The translations under genes were made by a program, and so were the position numbers. The notes under the pieces are model-generated. The model searched no databases, was not told the DNA's origin, and worked only from the letters and a program-made list of their open reading frames with translations. Shown piece by piece: positions 7,958 through 15,672 of a DNA stretch of 64,000 nucleotides. Every line of letters begins with the position of its first letter. The stretch's first letter is position 1. The stretch is from contig NZ_CP109055.1 in assembly GCF_035975855.1 (NCBI RefSeq), positions 6,820,001 to 6,884,000 on the forward strand, read 5' to 3'. Source of the stretch: Streptomyces sp. NBC_01304. Lineage in GTDB: Bacteria > Actinomycetota > Actinomycetes > Streptomycetales > Streptomycetaceae.

Positions 7958-8275
7958 ATGCTGAACGGCTGGAAGTCCATGAAGACCACCCGCCCGATCG
8001 CCGTGCTGCTCTTCCTCCTCGCCCAGGTCCTGCTCACCGACGCCGGCACGCTCTCCGCCGCCGTCGCGCTCGCCGCCACCGCCGCGGCCGGGTCCGCCCT
8101 CGCCGTGTGCACGGTCATCGCCTCGCGCACCGCGCCCGCCGTGCCGCCCGCGAGGGTGCGTACGGCCATCCGCGACCGTGAGCAACGCACCGCCTTCCTG
8201 CCCCAGCGGGACCCCGACGCCTCCGGGCGCCGGCGCCCCCGAGCACCCGGCCGTCTCGTCCTGACGGCCGCGTAG
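7958..8275 (+). CDS. DUF6412-type small membrane protein
   Basis: The ATG at 7958 follows AGAGAGGAGA and gives 105 residues. There are two adjacent hydrophobic segments (about 12-30 and 32-53). A basic, arginine- and proline-rich tail follows. It is encoded just upstream of a YidC paralogue, a recurrent pairing in streptomycetes. It may be a membrane partner or substrate of that insertase. Its function is unknown. Confidence 0.75.
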   Translation: MLNGWKSMKTTRPIAVLLFLLAQVLLTDAGTLSAAVALAATAAAGSALAVCTVIASRTAPAVPPARVRTAIRDREQRTAFLPQRDPDASGRRRPRAPGRLVLTAA

Positions 8276-8369
8276 GGCACACGCGCATCCACCTGTAGCC
8301 CTGGCTGCGGTCCGTCACGCCGACGTTCTTCACTTCCCGGCACTGACGAGACCCCCGGAGGGCTCACCC

Positions 8370-9134
8370 ATGTCCGTCTTCTCCGCTTTCTTCGGCGGCT
8401 TCGCCGACCTTGTCGAGCGCTTCGCCGACGTGCTGCACCCGATCTTCCAGAGCTCCGCGGCCGCCGCCGCGATCATCCTGTTCACCATGGCCGTACGCCT
8501 CGCCGTGCACCCCCTCTCGCGGGCCGCGGCCCGCGGTCAGCGGGCCCAGCGCAGGATCGCGCCGCAGGTCGCCGAGTTGCGCAAGAAGCACGCCAAGAGC
8601 CCCGAGCGCATGCAGAAGGCGCTCATGGAACTGCACGCCAAGGAGAAGGTCTCGCCGTTCGCCGGCTGCCTGCCGAGCCTGCTGCAGCTGCCCGCGTTCT
8701 TCCTGATGTACCACCTGTTCTCGAGCTCCTCGATCGGCGGCGAGCCCAACACCCTGCTCGGCCACCAGCTCGGCGGGGCGCCCCTCGGCGGACGCTTCCA
8801 CGACGCGCTTGCGGACGGCGGTCTCTTCGGTGCGGCCGGGCTTGTCTACCTCGCGCTGTTCGCGCTCGTCGCCGCCGTCGCGACCTTCAACTACGTGCGT
8901 ACGAAGCGGCAGATGGCGGCCGCGCCCGCGCAGCCCGAGGGCACCCCGCAGATGCCCGGTATGGGAGCAATGATGAAGTTCATGCCGCTCATGTCCTTCA
9001 TGACGCTCTTCACGGTCGGCGTCGTCCCGCTCGCGGCCGCGCTCTACGTCGTGACCAGCACCACATGGAGCGCCGCGGAGCGCTTCTTCCTCTACCGGGA
9101 CATGGTCCCCGGGACCCTCGCCACCGCGATGTGA
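8370..9134 (+). CDS. YidC/Oxa1-family membrane insertase (second, short paralogue)
   Basis: This 254-residue protein inserts or folds membrane proteins. It has five hydrophobic segments. The conserved hydrophilic loop RIAPQVAELRKKH...KEKVSPFAGCLPSLLQLPAFFLMYHL contains the substrate-groove arginine environment of YidC. GAMMKFMPLMSFMTLF corresponds to the late TM segments. It is shorter than the housekeeping YidC encoded near the replication origin, and no rpmH, rnpA or jag genes are nearby. The ATG at 8370 follows GGAGG. It probably forms an operon with the DUF6412 gene. Confidence 0.88.
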   Translation: MSVFSAFFGGFADLVERFADVLHPIFQSSAAAAAIILFTMAVRLAVHPLSRAAARGQRAQRRIAPQVAELRKKHAKSPERMQKALMELHAKEKVSPFAGCLPSLLQLPAFFLMYHLFSSSSIGGEPNTLLGHQLGGAPLGGRFHDALADGGLFGAAGLVYLALFALVAAVATFNYVRTKRQMAAAPAQPEGTPQMPGMGAMMKFMPLMSFMTLFTVGVVPLAAALYVVTSTTWSAAERFFLYRDMVPGTLATAM

Positions 9135-9211
9135 CTGCCGCGCGGCCGCCTCGGACCTGATCCCTACGGTCCAGTACGTGAATGGGGTATTGCGGAGTGG
9201 ACGAATTCATT

Positions 9212-9231
9212 GGAGGATCAGCCAATCCTCC
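9212..9231. promoter_or_regulatory. Short hairpin in the leader of the FAH-family gene
   Basis: GGAGGAT (9212-9218) pairs with ATCCTCC (9225-9231) across a 6-base loop, about 80 bases before the start of the hydrolase gene. It may be an operator or leader structure. Confidence 0.3.
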
Positions 9232-9312
9232 GATGGCCGCAACCCATCGGCCGGTCAGGGCTGCGCAACGCCGCGCGCCCGGACCGACCCTACGACCACA
9301 GGAGAGCGAACG

Positions 9313-10170
9313 ATGAAGCTGCTGCGAGTCGGAAACGTGGGGGCGGAACGCCCGGCGCTGCTCGACCAGGACGGCACCCTGCGTGATCTGTCGGAGCTCG
9401 TCCCCGACATCGACGGCACGGTGCTCGCCGACGCCGCCGCGCTCACCCGGATCCGGGAGGCCGCCGCCGCGGGCACGCTGCCCGCGCTCGACGCCGACGG
9501 ACTGCGCATCGGTGCGCCCCTGGGCAGCATCGGCAAGGTCGTGTGCATCGGGCTGAACTACCACGACCACGCCGCCGAGACCGGCGCCGCGATACCCGCC
9601 GAGCCGATCGTCTTCTTCAAGGCGGCGGACACGGTGGTCGGCGCCAACGACACCGTGCTCGTGCCGCGCAAGTCCGTGAAGACGGACTGGGAGGTCGAAC
9701 TCGCCGTCGTCATCGGCAAGACCGCCCGCTACCTGGACTCCGCCGAGGAGGCCCTGTCGTACGTCGCCGGTTACGCGGTGGCCAACGACATCTCCGAGCG
9801 CGAGTGGCAGATCGAGCGCGGCGGCACCTGGGACAAGGGCAAGAACTGCGAGACGTTCAACCCGCTGGGCCCCTGGCTGGTCACCGCCGACGAGATCGCG
9901 GACCCGCAGGACCTGTCCCTGAAGCTCTGGGTCAACGGCGAGCTGAAGCAGGACGGCACGACGGCCGAGCAGATCTTCCCGGTCGCCGAAGTGGTCCGCT
10001 ACGTAAGCCAGTTCATGACGCTGTACCCGGGCGATGTCATCAACACCGGTACGCCGGCGGGTGTGGCCATGGGGCAGCCGGAGCCCAAGCCGTATCTGCG
10101 GGCCGGTGATGTGGTGGAGCTGGAGATCGCGGGGCTTGGGCGCCAGCGCCAGGAGCTGAAGGACGCGTAA
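9313..10170 (+). CDS. Fumarylacetoacetate hydrolase-family protein
   Basis: The product has 285 residues from the ATG at 9313, preceded by AGGAGAG. The C-terminal FAH domain shows IGLNYHDHAAE, an acidic metal site (EVELAVVIGK) and the GDVINTGTPAGV signature. Such enzymes hydrolyse or decarboxylate 2,4-diketo or acylpyruvate-type acids with Mg2+/Mn2+. Typical substrates are fumarylpyruvate or 2-keto-3-deoxy-sugar acid derivatives, so the exact substrate cannot be read. A 52-bp palindrome directly after it terminates transcription. Confidence 0.88.
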   Translation: MKLLRVGNVGAERPALLDQDGTLRDLSELVPDIDGTVLADAAALTRIREAAAAGTLPALDADGLRIGAPLGSIGKVVCIGLNYHDHAAETGAAIPAEPIVFFKAADTVVGANDTVLVPRKSVKTDWEVELAVVIGKTARYLDSAEEALSYVAGYAVANDISEREWQIERGGTWDKGKNCETFNPLGPWLVTADEIADPQDLSLKLWVNGELKQDGTTAEQIFPVAEVVRYVSQFMTLYPGDVINTGTPAGVAMGQPEPKPYLRAGDVVELEIAGLGRQRQELKDA

Positions 10171-10184
10171 GCGTTCGTAGTGTT

Positions 10185-10236
10185 CATACGTTGCTGGGCC
10201 CGACCTCTGATCAGAGGTCGGGCCCAGCAACGTATG
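10185..10236. terminator. Perfect 52-bp palindromic bidirectional terminator
   Basis: Two exact 26-base arms meet at 10210/10211 with no loop bases. The palindrome lies 15 bases after the FAH-family stop and 7 bases before the stop of the convergent UPF0303 gene, so it can serve both. Confidence 0.9.
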
Positions 10237-10242
10237 GGCGGG

Positions 10243-10716
10243 TCAGCGCGTGCTGAAGCGCTCCAGTGCCTCGATCACCATCGCGTGGTCCTCGGCCTGG
10301 GGCAGGCCCGAGACGACCACTGTGCCGATGACGCCCGCGCCCTCGACCGCGATCGGGAACGCCCCGCCGTGCGCGGCGAACCGGTTCGGGTCGAGCCGTG
10401 ACGAAGCCTCGAAGGTCGTCCCCTTGGCCCGGAAGCGCGCGCCGACCAGGAAGGACGAGCAGCCGTAGCGCTCCACGACGCGGCGCTTGCGGTCGATCCA
10501 GGCGTCGTTGTCCGGGGTCGAGCCGGGCAGTGCCGCGTGGAAGAGCTGCTGGCCGCCGCGCCGGATGTCGATCGCGACGGGGGCGCTGCGCTCGCGCGCC
10601 ATGTCCACGAGCAGGGAGCCGAGGGCCCAGGCGTCGTCGTACGTGAACTGCTTGAGGACGAGGCGTCGTTCCTGGGCTTCCAGGGTCGCTATGGCGTCGG
10701 TGTTCTCGGTGCTCAC
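10243..10716 (-). CDS. UPF0303 / heme-degrading-domain (GlcG/HbpS-like) protein
   Basis: The product has 157 residues from a GTG whose first base is 10716. The pattern (WALGSLLVDMARE...PVAIDIRRGGQQLFHAALPG, then a terminal VSGLPQAEDHAMV segment) matches UPF0303 proteins with the heme-degrading-like fold. The biochemical role is unproven. The GTG overlaps the stop of the upstream oxidoreductase gene (GTGA), so translation is coupled and the two probably share a pathway. The much longer open frame reaching 12129 on this strand is antisense to a ROK gene and is not coding. Confidence 0.82.
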   Translation of the reverse strand: MSTENTDAIATLEAQERRLVLKQFTYDDAWALGSLLVDMARERSAPVAIDIRRGGQQLFHAALPGSTPDNDAWIDRKRRVVERYGCSSFLVGARFRAKGTTFEASSRLDPNRFAAHGGAFPIAVEGAGVIGTVVVSGLPQAEDHAMVIEALERFSTR

Positions 10717-11798
10717 AGGGTCACCGTCACACCGTCGCGGGCCGAGCGCCGGGCCGCCTCCAGGACGTCGAGGGCGGCCGCCGCCTCCTGTGCGGTCACC
10801 GGGTTCGAGGCGCCCTCGCGCAGGGCCGCCGCGACGGCCGCGTAGTACGCGGGGTAGTCGCCGGGGAGCGTCGGCTCGGGCCGTCCGCCGCCGGTCAGCG
10901 GGGACTCGCCGGACCCGACACCGCCCCACATCGACTCGGGCTCGACGCCCCACTCGCCCTCGTCGGTGGGCCGCTTGCCCTCGCGCAGGGCTGCCTCCTG
11001 GGGGTCGAGGCCGTACTTCACGTAGCCCGCGCGCGATCCCAACACGCGGAAGCGCGGACCGAGTTGGGCCGTCGTCGCGGAGACGTACAGGTGTGAGCGG
11101 ACGCCGTTCGCGTGGGTGATCGCGAGGAACGTGTCGTCGTCGGCCTCCGCGTTCGGGCGGCGTACGTCCGACTCGGCGTACACCTGGACCGCGGGTCCGA
11201 AGAGGACGAGCGCCTGGTCGACGACGTGACTGCCCAGGTCGTAGAGGAGACCTCCGATCTCCTCCGGGTTCCCGGACTCCCGCCAGCCGCCCTTGAGTTG
11301 CGGCCGCCACCGCTCGAAGCGGGACTCGAAGCGCTGTACGTCGCCGAGCTCGCCGTCCGCGATCAGCTTTCGCAGGGTCAGGAAGTCGTTGTCCCAGCGG
11401 CGGTTCTGGAAGACGGAGAGCAGCAGCCCCCGCTCGTCCGCGAGCGCGGCCAGCTCGCGCGCCTCGGCGGCCGTGCCGGCCAGCGGCTTGTCCACGACGA
11501 CGGGCAGGCCCGCCTTCAGTGCGGCGGTGGCGAGCGGGACATGGGTCTTGTTCGGCGAGGCGAGGACGATCAGGTCGAGCTCGTCGGCACGCTCCCAGAG
11601 CTCGTCGGGGGAGTCGGCGGTGCGTACGTCCGCACCGAATTCGGTACGTGCCTGCTCCTGCCGCTCCGGATTCGAGGTGACGACCGTGTCGAGGACCAGG
11701 CCCTCGGTCGCCGCGATCAGCGGGGCGTGGAAGACGGAGCCGGCGAGCCCGTAGCCGACGAGGCCGACGCGGAGCGGGGCGGGGATCGAGGAGGTCAT
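10713..11798 (-). CDS. Gfo/Idh/MocA-family oxidoreductase
   Basis: The 361-residue NAD(P)-dependent dehydrogenase opens with a Rossmann GLVGYGLAGSVFHAP nucleotide site and includes the family motif VVDKPLAGT (lysine-proline). The C-terminal beta-sheet domain contains the catalytic-type DLGSHVVDQAL histidine. Likely substrates are sugars or inositol derivatives. The start is the ATG at 11798; a GTG at 11807 is an alternative. It is divergent from a ROK repressor (11855), with a palindrome between them, so the ROK protein probably controls this operon. Confidence 0.9.
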   Translation of the reverse strand: MTSSIPAPLRVGLVGYGLAGSVFHAPLIAATEGLVLDTVVTSNPERQEQARTEFGADVRTADSPDELWERADELDLIVLASPNKTHVPLATAALKAGLPVVVDKPLAGTAAEARELAALADERGLLLSVFQNRRWDNDFLTLRKLIADGELGDVQRFESRFERWRPQLKGGWRESGNPEEIGGLLYDLGSHVVDQALVLFGPAVQVYAESDVRRPNAEADDDTFLAITHANGVRSHLYVSATTAQLGPRFRVLGSRAGYVKYGLDPQEAALREGKRPTDEGEWGVEPESMWGGVGSGESPLTGGGRPEPTLPGDYPAYYAAVAAALREGASNPVTAQEAAAALDVLEAARRSARDGVTVTL

Positions 11799-11811
11799 GC
11801 CATCCACTTAA

Positions 11812-11824
11812 GCAACGCTGTTGC
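11812..11824. promoter_or_regulatory. Operator candidate in the ROK/oxidoreductase divergent promoter
   Basis: GCAAC-GCT-GTTGC is a perfect 5-base inverted repeat with a 3-base centre. It lies in the 56-base gap between the divergent starts at 11798 and 11855. ROK and LacI repressors commonly bind such sites next to their own gene. Confidence 0.5.
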
Positions 11825-11854
11825 CAAAGTGCAAGCTCGGGGGACAATGGGCGC

Positions 11855-13105
11855 GTGAACAGCGCGAGCGAGGGTGAGGGGCACGGGGTGCGGGGCGGCG
11901 AGGGGACCAGTGGCGGGGGCGGCGGCGGGGCAGGGGTGACCGCCGTGCGGGGGCACAACGATGCGCTGGTGCTCGATCTGTTGCGGGGCGCGGGGCCGGA
12001 CGGGATCAGCCGGCTGGAGATCGCCGAGCGGACCGGGCTCACTCCGCAGGCCGTCAGCAAGATCACGGCGAGGTTGCGCGGGGTCGGGCTCGTCGCCGAG
12101 GCGGGGCAGCGCGCCTCGACCGGGGGCAAGCCGCGGACCGTGCTCAGGCTGGTGCCGGAGGCGGGGCGTGCGGTGGGGCTGCATCTGGACCGGGACTCGC
12201 TGACGGCGGTCCTGGTCGACCTGTCCGGCGCGCTGATCGCCGAGCGCCGGGCGCCGCTGGACTTCGGGGCGGGCGGCGAGGCGGTGGTCGAGGCGGCGGC
12301 CGCGGAGGTGGCAGGGCTGCTGGGCGAGGGCGGGGCGGGCGAGATGGCGGGCCGCCCCGGGGGCCTTGGCGAGGTCCGGTCCGAGGGTCACGGTGACGGC
12401 GCGGGCCGGCCCGGTGTCCTCGGGGTCGGTGTCGCGCTGCCCGGGCCGCTCGACCATCGGCAGGGGATGCTGCACCGGGTCACCGGGTTCCCCGAGTGGG
12501 ACGGTTTTCCGCTGCGCAAGGCGCTGCGGCGACGGCTCGGGCTGCCCGTCGTCGTCGACAAGGACACCAACGCGGCCGCGCTCGGGCTCGCCCTGGCCGG
12601 TGCCACCGTGTCGCCGCGCGGTTCGTTCGCGTATCTCCATCTCGGTACCGGACTTGGCGCGGGGCTCGTGCTCGGTGGCTCCGTCTATCGCGGGGAGCGC
12701 ACCGGGGCTGGTGAATTCGGCCACCAGGTCCTGCAGTTGGACGGGCCCGCGTGCGAGTGCGGCAACCGGGGATGCGTCGAGGCGCTCTGCCTCGCCGCCG
12801 TCGGCCGGGGCGCGATCGACGAGGCCGCGCGCGTGCTCGGTGAGGGCGCCGCGAATCTGGTCAGCCTGCTCGACATCGATCTGGTGCTGCTCGGCGGGCA
12901 GGCAATTGCCGCTGCTCCGCAGCGATTTGTGCGGGGCGTCGGTGCCGTCGTCGATGAACGCGCCCGGCGCGGAGGGGCGATCGCGGGGGTGCCCGTGCGC
13001 ATGGCCGGCGGTGCGGAGCGCGTAGTCGCGGACGGGGCCGCACAGTTGCTCCTCGCGCCGCTGTTCGGCCGGGCGAATGTGGCCTTTCCCGCCAATCGGA
13101 ATTGA
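11855..13105 (+). CDS. ROK-family transcriptional repressor
   Basis: The 416-residue protein begins with a glycine-rich leader (about 1-30). A winged helix-turn-helix follows (HNDALVLDLLR...SRLEIAERTGLTPQAVSKIT, about 34-85). The sugar-kinase-like ROK domain carries DKDTNAAALG, LGTGLGAGLVLGG and the zinc-binding CECGNRGC (near 300-307). It presumably senses a sugar and represses the divergent oxidoreductase/UPF0303 pair. An alanine/glycine-rich insertion around 145-170 lengthens it relative to typical ROK regulators. The start is the GTG at 11855. Confidence 0.9.
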   Translation: MNSASEGEGHGVRGGEGTSGGGGGGAGVTAVRGHNDALVLDLLRGAGPDGISRLEIAERTGLTPQAVSKITARLRGVGLVAEAGQRASTGGKPRTVLRLVPEAGRAVGLHLDRDSLTAVLVDLSGALIAERRAPLDFGAGGEAVVEAAAAEVAGLLGEGGAGEMAGRPGGLGEVRSEGHGDGAGRPGVLGVGVALPGPLDHRQGMLHRVTGFPEWDGFPLRKALRRRLGLPVVVDKDTNAAALGLALAGATVSPRGSFAYLHLGTGLGAGLVLGGSVYRGERTGAGEFGHQVLQLDGPACECGNRGCVEALCLAAVGRGAIDEAARVLGEGAANLVSLLDIDLVLLGGQAIAAAPQRFVRGVGAVVDERARRGGAIAGVPVRMAGGAERVVADGAAQLLLAPLFGRANVAFPANRN

Positions 13106-13230
13106 CTGAAACTGGGCTGATAGGGGGGTGTTCGGCGGCCATTCGGCCGTACGGGGTCGTGGCGCGTGCGAAAGGTCGCGCGCGCGTGGCAGGGTCACGG
13201 GCACCACGAACGGCTGATGTCGGCGTTCGT

Positions 13231-13280
13231 CCTGCATGTTCTGCATTTCTACATGTTCTGCATGTTCTGCATGTTCTGCA
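13231..13280. repeat. Imperfect 9-base tandem repeat (CATGTTCTG)
   Basis: Four exact units (13235-13243, 13252-13260, 13261-13269, 13270-13278) and one 8-base variant unit (13244-13251) of CATGTTCTG lie 60-100 bases upstream of the LAKTG protein gene. They sit in its promoter or leader. The unit count could vary by slippage and alter expression; that is inference. Confidence 0.75.
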
Positions 13281-13339
13281 CGGTTCGTGCTGGCTTCTTG
13301 CTCGGCCCTTGATTCGCGATCAGCAAAGGCTCTTCCTCC

Positions 13340-14641
13340 ATGCGACTGCGCAGCGCCCTCGCCCTCGGTGTCACCGCCGCCGCCATTGCCCCCACGGTGG
13401 TTTCGGTGCCTGCTGCCGAGGCGGACGAAAGCCTGCTCTCGAGCAACGTGTGCGCGGTGACCGGGTTGTTGAGCGCTGTTGTGGCGGACTCGTCGTGCGG
13501 TGGAAGTGGGGCCCAGACCGACGGGATGCTGCAGCCGGACCACACGGCGCAGACGGCTGACCAGGCGGCGCAGACGGCCGACCAGGCGACGGCTGCGGAC
13601 ATTGGGGGCGTCGCGGACACGGGGCAGCAGACGGGGGTGGATACGGCAGCGGACACCGCAGCCGACACCGCTGCTGATACTGCTGCGGACACCTCGGCCG
13701 ACACGGCTGCCGACACCGCGGCTGATACTTCGGCGGATACGGCTGCTGACACGGCCGCGGACACCTCGGCCGACACCGCCGCCGACACTGCTGCGGATAC
13801 GGCCGCCGACACCGCCGCGGACACGGCTGCCGACACCGCTGCGGACACTGCGGCGTCCGACACGACCGCCCAGGACACCGCAGCCGACACGGCTCAAGAC
13901 ACCGCAGCCGACACCGCTGCGGATACGGCCGCCGACACCGCCGCCCAGGCCCAGCCCCCGGCCCAACAGCCCCCCGCCAAGCAGGGTTTGACCGACACCG
14001 CCTCCAGCCTGCAGCCCAGCTGCGATGCGGCGGCCGACAGCGACGACTTCCCCATCGACACCAAGATCCACGACGGTCCGACCACTTACACCCCCGGCGG
14101 CGGCTTCCAGCACTGGAAGGTCGACCTCACCAATACCTCCGGCGACACCTGCGCCAACCTCCACCCGATCGTCGTCTTCGTCGACCAGGCCCGCACCCTC
14201 GCGCCGGGCCAGCCGCAGCTCGAGTTCTTCGACGGCACCAAGTGGCGGCCGGTGCCCTTCGAGAAGACCGACCAGGACGAGAACGTGGGCGTCTTCGACG
14301 ACGGCTTCGCGGGATTCTCGCTCGCCCCGGGCAAGAAGATCACCGTCGACGTGCGGCTCGCCTTCACCGCCGACACCCAGCCCAACGAGGTCACCGCCAA
14401 CGTCGCCCTCGTACAGCGTCAGAACGACGACGGCGAGTGGGTCGGCGAGTCCAACGACTACAAGTTCAGCATCATCAGCAGCCTCCAGGCGGACGAGGGT
14501 CAGAACCCGCCGCCCACGGGGCTCGCCAAGACAGGCCCCGGCAGTTCGCTGCTCGGGCTTGGGGCCACTGCCGGCGTCTTCCTCCTCGGCGGCGGTGCCC
14601 TAGTGGTGGGATCTCGGCGCCTTCGCCTGCGAAAGCGCTGA
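13340..14641 (+). CDS. LAKTG sortase-anchored cell-wall protein with long ADT repeat
   Basis: This is a 433-residue exported protein. A Sec-type signal peptide covers about residues 1-29 (MRLRSALALGVTAAAIAP...AEA). A low-complexity region of tetrapeptides (DTAA, with DTSA and DTAQ variants) runs over about residues 100-205. A compact C-terminal domain (about 225-385) includes WKVDLTNTSGDTCANLHP and HPIVVFVDQ. The tail is LAKTG at about 395-399, a membrane segment and RRLRLRKR. LAXTG is the class E sortase signal, and a class E sortase is encoded at 5264. The aspartate-rich repeat should be highly acidic and extended, like a stalk projecting from the wall. The function of the C-terminal domain is unknown. 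Confidence 0.85.
   Translation: MRLRSALALGVTAAAIAPTVVSVPAAEADESLLSSNVCAVTGLLSAVVADSSCGGSGAQTDGMLQPDHTAQTADQAAQTADQATAADIGGVADTGQQTGVDTAADTAADTAADTAADTSADTAADTAADTSADTAADTAADTSADTAADTAADTAADTAADTAADTAADTAASDTTAQDTAADTAQDTAADTAADTAADTAAQAQPPAQQPPAKQGLTDTASSLQPSCDAAADSDDFPIDTKIHDGPTTYTPGGGFQHWKVDLTNTSGDTCANLHPIVVFVDQARTLAPGQPQLEFFDGTKWRPVPFEKTDQDENVGVFDDGFAGFSLAPGKKITVDVRLAFTADTQPNEVTANVALVQRQNDDGEWVGESNDYKFSIISSLQADEGQNPPPTGLAKTGPGSSLLGLGATAGVFLLGGGALVVGSRRLRLRKR
13641..13945. repeat. Degenerate 12-base tandem repeat encoding DTAA
   Basis: Roughly two dozen 12-base units encode Asp-Thr-Ala-Ala and variants. They use several synonymous codons, so the protein repeat is conserved better than the DNA. 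The reverse strand is also open, which produces spurious antisense frames. Confidence 0.85.
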
Positions 14642-14757
14642 ACCAGCCGTTCCCGCCCTTCCGGAAGGCCGTGCCCGCGCTGCTCCAGCCGATCTCAACC
14701 GGCAGCGTGGGCACAGCCACGTCCGGGCGGTGCAGCGCCGCCGCCTAGAGTTCCTTC

Positions 14758-15522
14758 GTGGACTACCCGAACGACCAGCACCCCGGCGCCCCCGTCAAGG
14801 CAGGCATCCCCGAGCACGGCCGGATCCCCAAGTACTACGCGGTCAAGGCTCAACTGGTCGCGCTCATCGATGAGTTGGACGAAGCCGAGGCGCTCCCCGC
14901 CGAGCGTGACCTCGCCCTGCGCTTCGAGGTGGCCCGGGAGACCGTGCGGCAGGCGCTGCGGGAGCTGGTGCTTGAGGGGCGGCTGCGGCGGCTCGGGCGG
15001 GGGACCGTCGTCGCGGGGCCCAAGCTGGAGCAGCCGCTCGCGCTCGCCAGCTACACCGAGGGCGTGCGCCGGCAGGGGCGCCGCCCCGGACGCACCCTGA
15101 TCTCCCTCGACCGTTTCCCGTGCCCGGCCGCGCTCGCCGCCGAGATCGAGGTCGGGCGCGGTGAACCGGTGTGGCATCTGGAGCGGGTGCTGCTCGCCGA
15201 TGACGAACGGGTCGGCCTGGAGAGTACGTACGTCGCCGTGGACCGCGTACCGGATCTCGAGCGTGACTTCGATCCGGACTCGTCCTTCTACGCCTACCTG
15301 CACGACCGGCTCGGCATCTCCTTCGGCGCCGCCGACGAGCGCATCGAGACCGTGCTCGCCACGCCTCGCGAGGCCCTGCTCATCGGGACGCCGCCCGCGC
15401 TGCCCATGCTGCTGATCCACCGGATCTCGCGGGACGCCGACGGGCGCCGGCTCGAGCGGGTACGGACCCTGTTCCGGGGCGACCGGTTCAGTTTCACCAC
15501 GCATTTGGGCCAACAGGGCTGA
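14758..15522 (+). CDS. GntR/HutC-family regulator (UTRA domain), probable phosphonate operon regulator
   Basis: The product has 254 residues from the GTG at 14758. A winged helix (PKYYAVKAQLVALIDELD...LPAERDLALRFEVARETVRQALREL, about 24-85) precedes a UTRA ligand-binding domain (about 100-250). HutC-type regulators sense small metabolites and release DNA. It is followed directly by the phosphonate catabolic operon on the same strand. A GGTCTAGGCC site (15587-15596) in the intergenic gap is close to the GGTCTAGACC palindrome known for this subfamily. I infer it is the PhnF-like local regulator. Confidence 0.85.
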   Translation: MDYPNDQHPGAPVKAGIPEHGRIPKYYAVKAQLVALIDELDEAEALPAERDLALRFEVARETVRQALRELVLEGRLRRLGRGTVVAGPKLEQPLALASYTEGVRRQGRRPGRTLISLDRFPCPAALAAEIEVGRGEPVWHLERVLLADDERVGLESTYVAVDRVPDLERDFDPDSSFYAYLHDRLGISFGAADERIETVLATPREALLIGTPPALPMLLIHRISRDADGRRLERVRTLFRGDRFSFTTHLGQQG

Positions 15523-15586
15523 ATTCAGGGCAAGTTCACCGTGAAGAAGGCCTCACCTGACGCATTTTGATAACGAGAACGTAACG

Positions 15587-15596
15587 GGTCTAGGCC
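15587..15596. promoter_or_regulatory. HutC-type operator candidate
   Basis: GGTCTAGGCC differs by one base from the GGTCTAGACC palindrome bound by DasR/HutC-type GntR regulators. It lies 77 bases upstream of the first phosphonate catabolic gene and downstream of the regulator gene. Confidence 0.5.
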
Positions 15597-15610
15597 AAGT
15601 TTGGGGGGTC

Positions 15611-15617
15611 GTTCACC
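15611..15617 (+). promoter_or_regulatory. Possible PHO-box half site
   Basis: GTTCACC, the core of Streptomyces PhoP direct repeats, occurs here and again at 15534-15540. The spacing is not the canonical 11 bases, so PhoP control of this phosphonate operon is only suggested. Confidence 0.25.
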
Positions 15618-15672
15618 CTCCCGTTGCCGTGACGTACGGCCCGGGTCATTCGCCCCCAGGAGCTTTGACGTC

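Noticed and set aside
10717..12129. Long minus-strand open frame extending from the UPF0303 gene
   Set aside because: It runs antisense or out of frame through the oxidoreductase and part of the ROK gene. High-G+C DNA keeps such frames open. Only the C-terminal 157 residues show a family pattern.
13249..13890. Antisense alanine/serine-valine repeat protein
   Set aside because: It is the mirror frame of the DTAA repeat. The plus-strand protein has signal peptide, LAKTG and anchor, so the antisense frame is a by-product.
13641..13945. CRISPR-like array
   Set aside because: The units are 12 bases, contiguous, without spacers, and in frame with a protein repeat. No cas genes occur.
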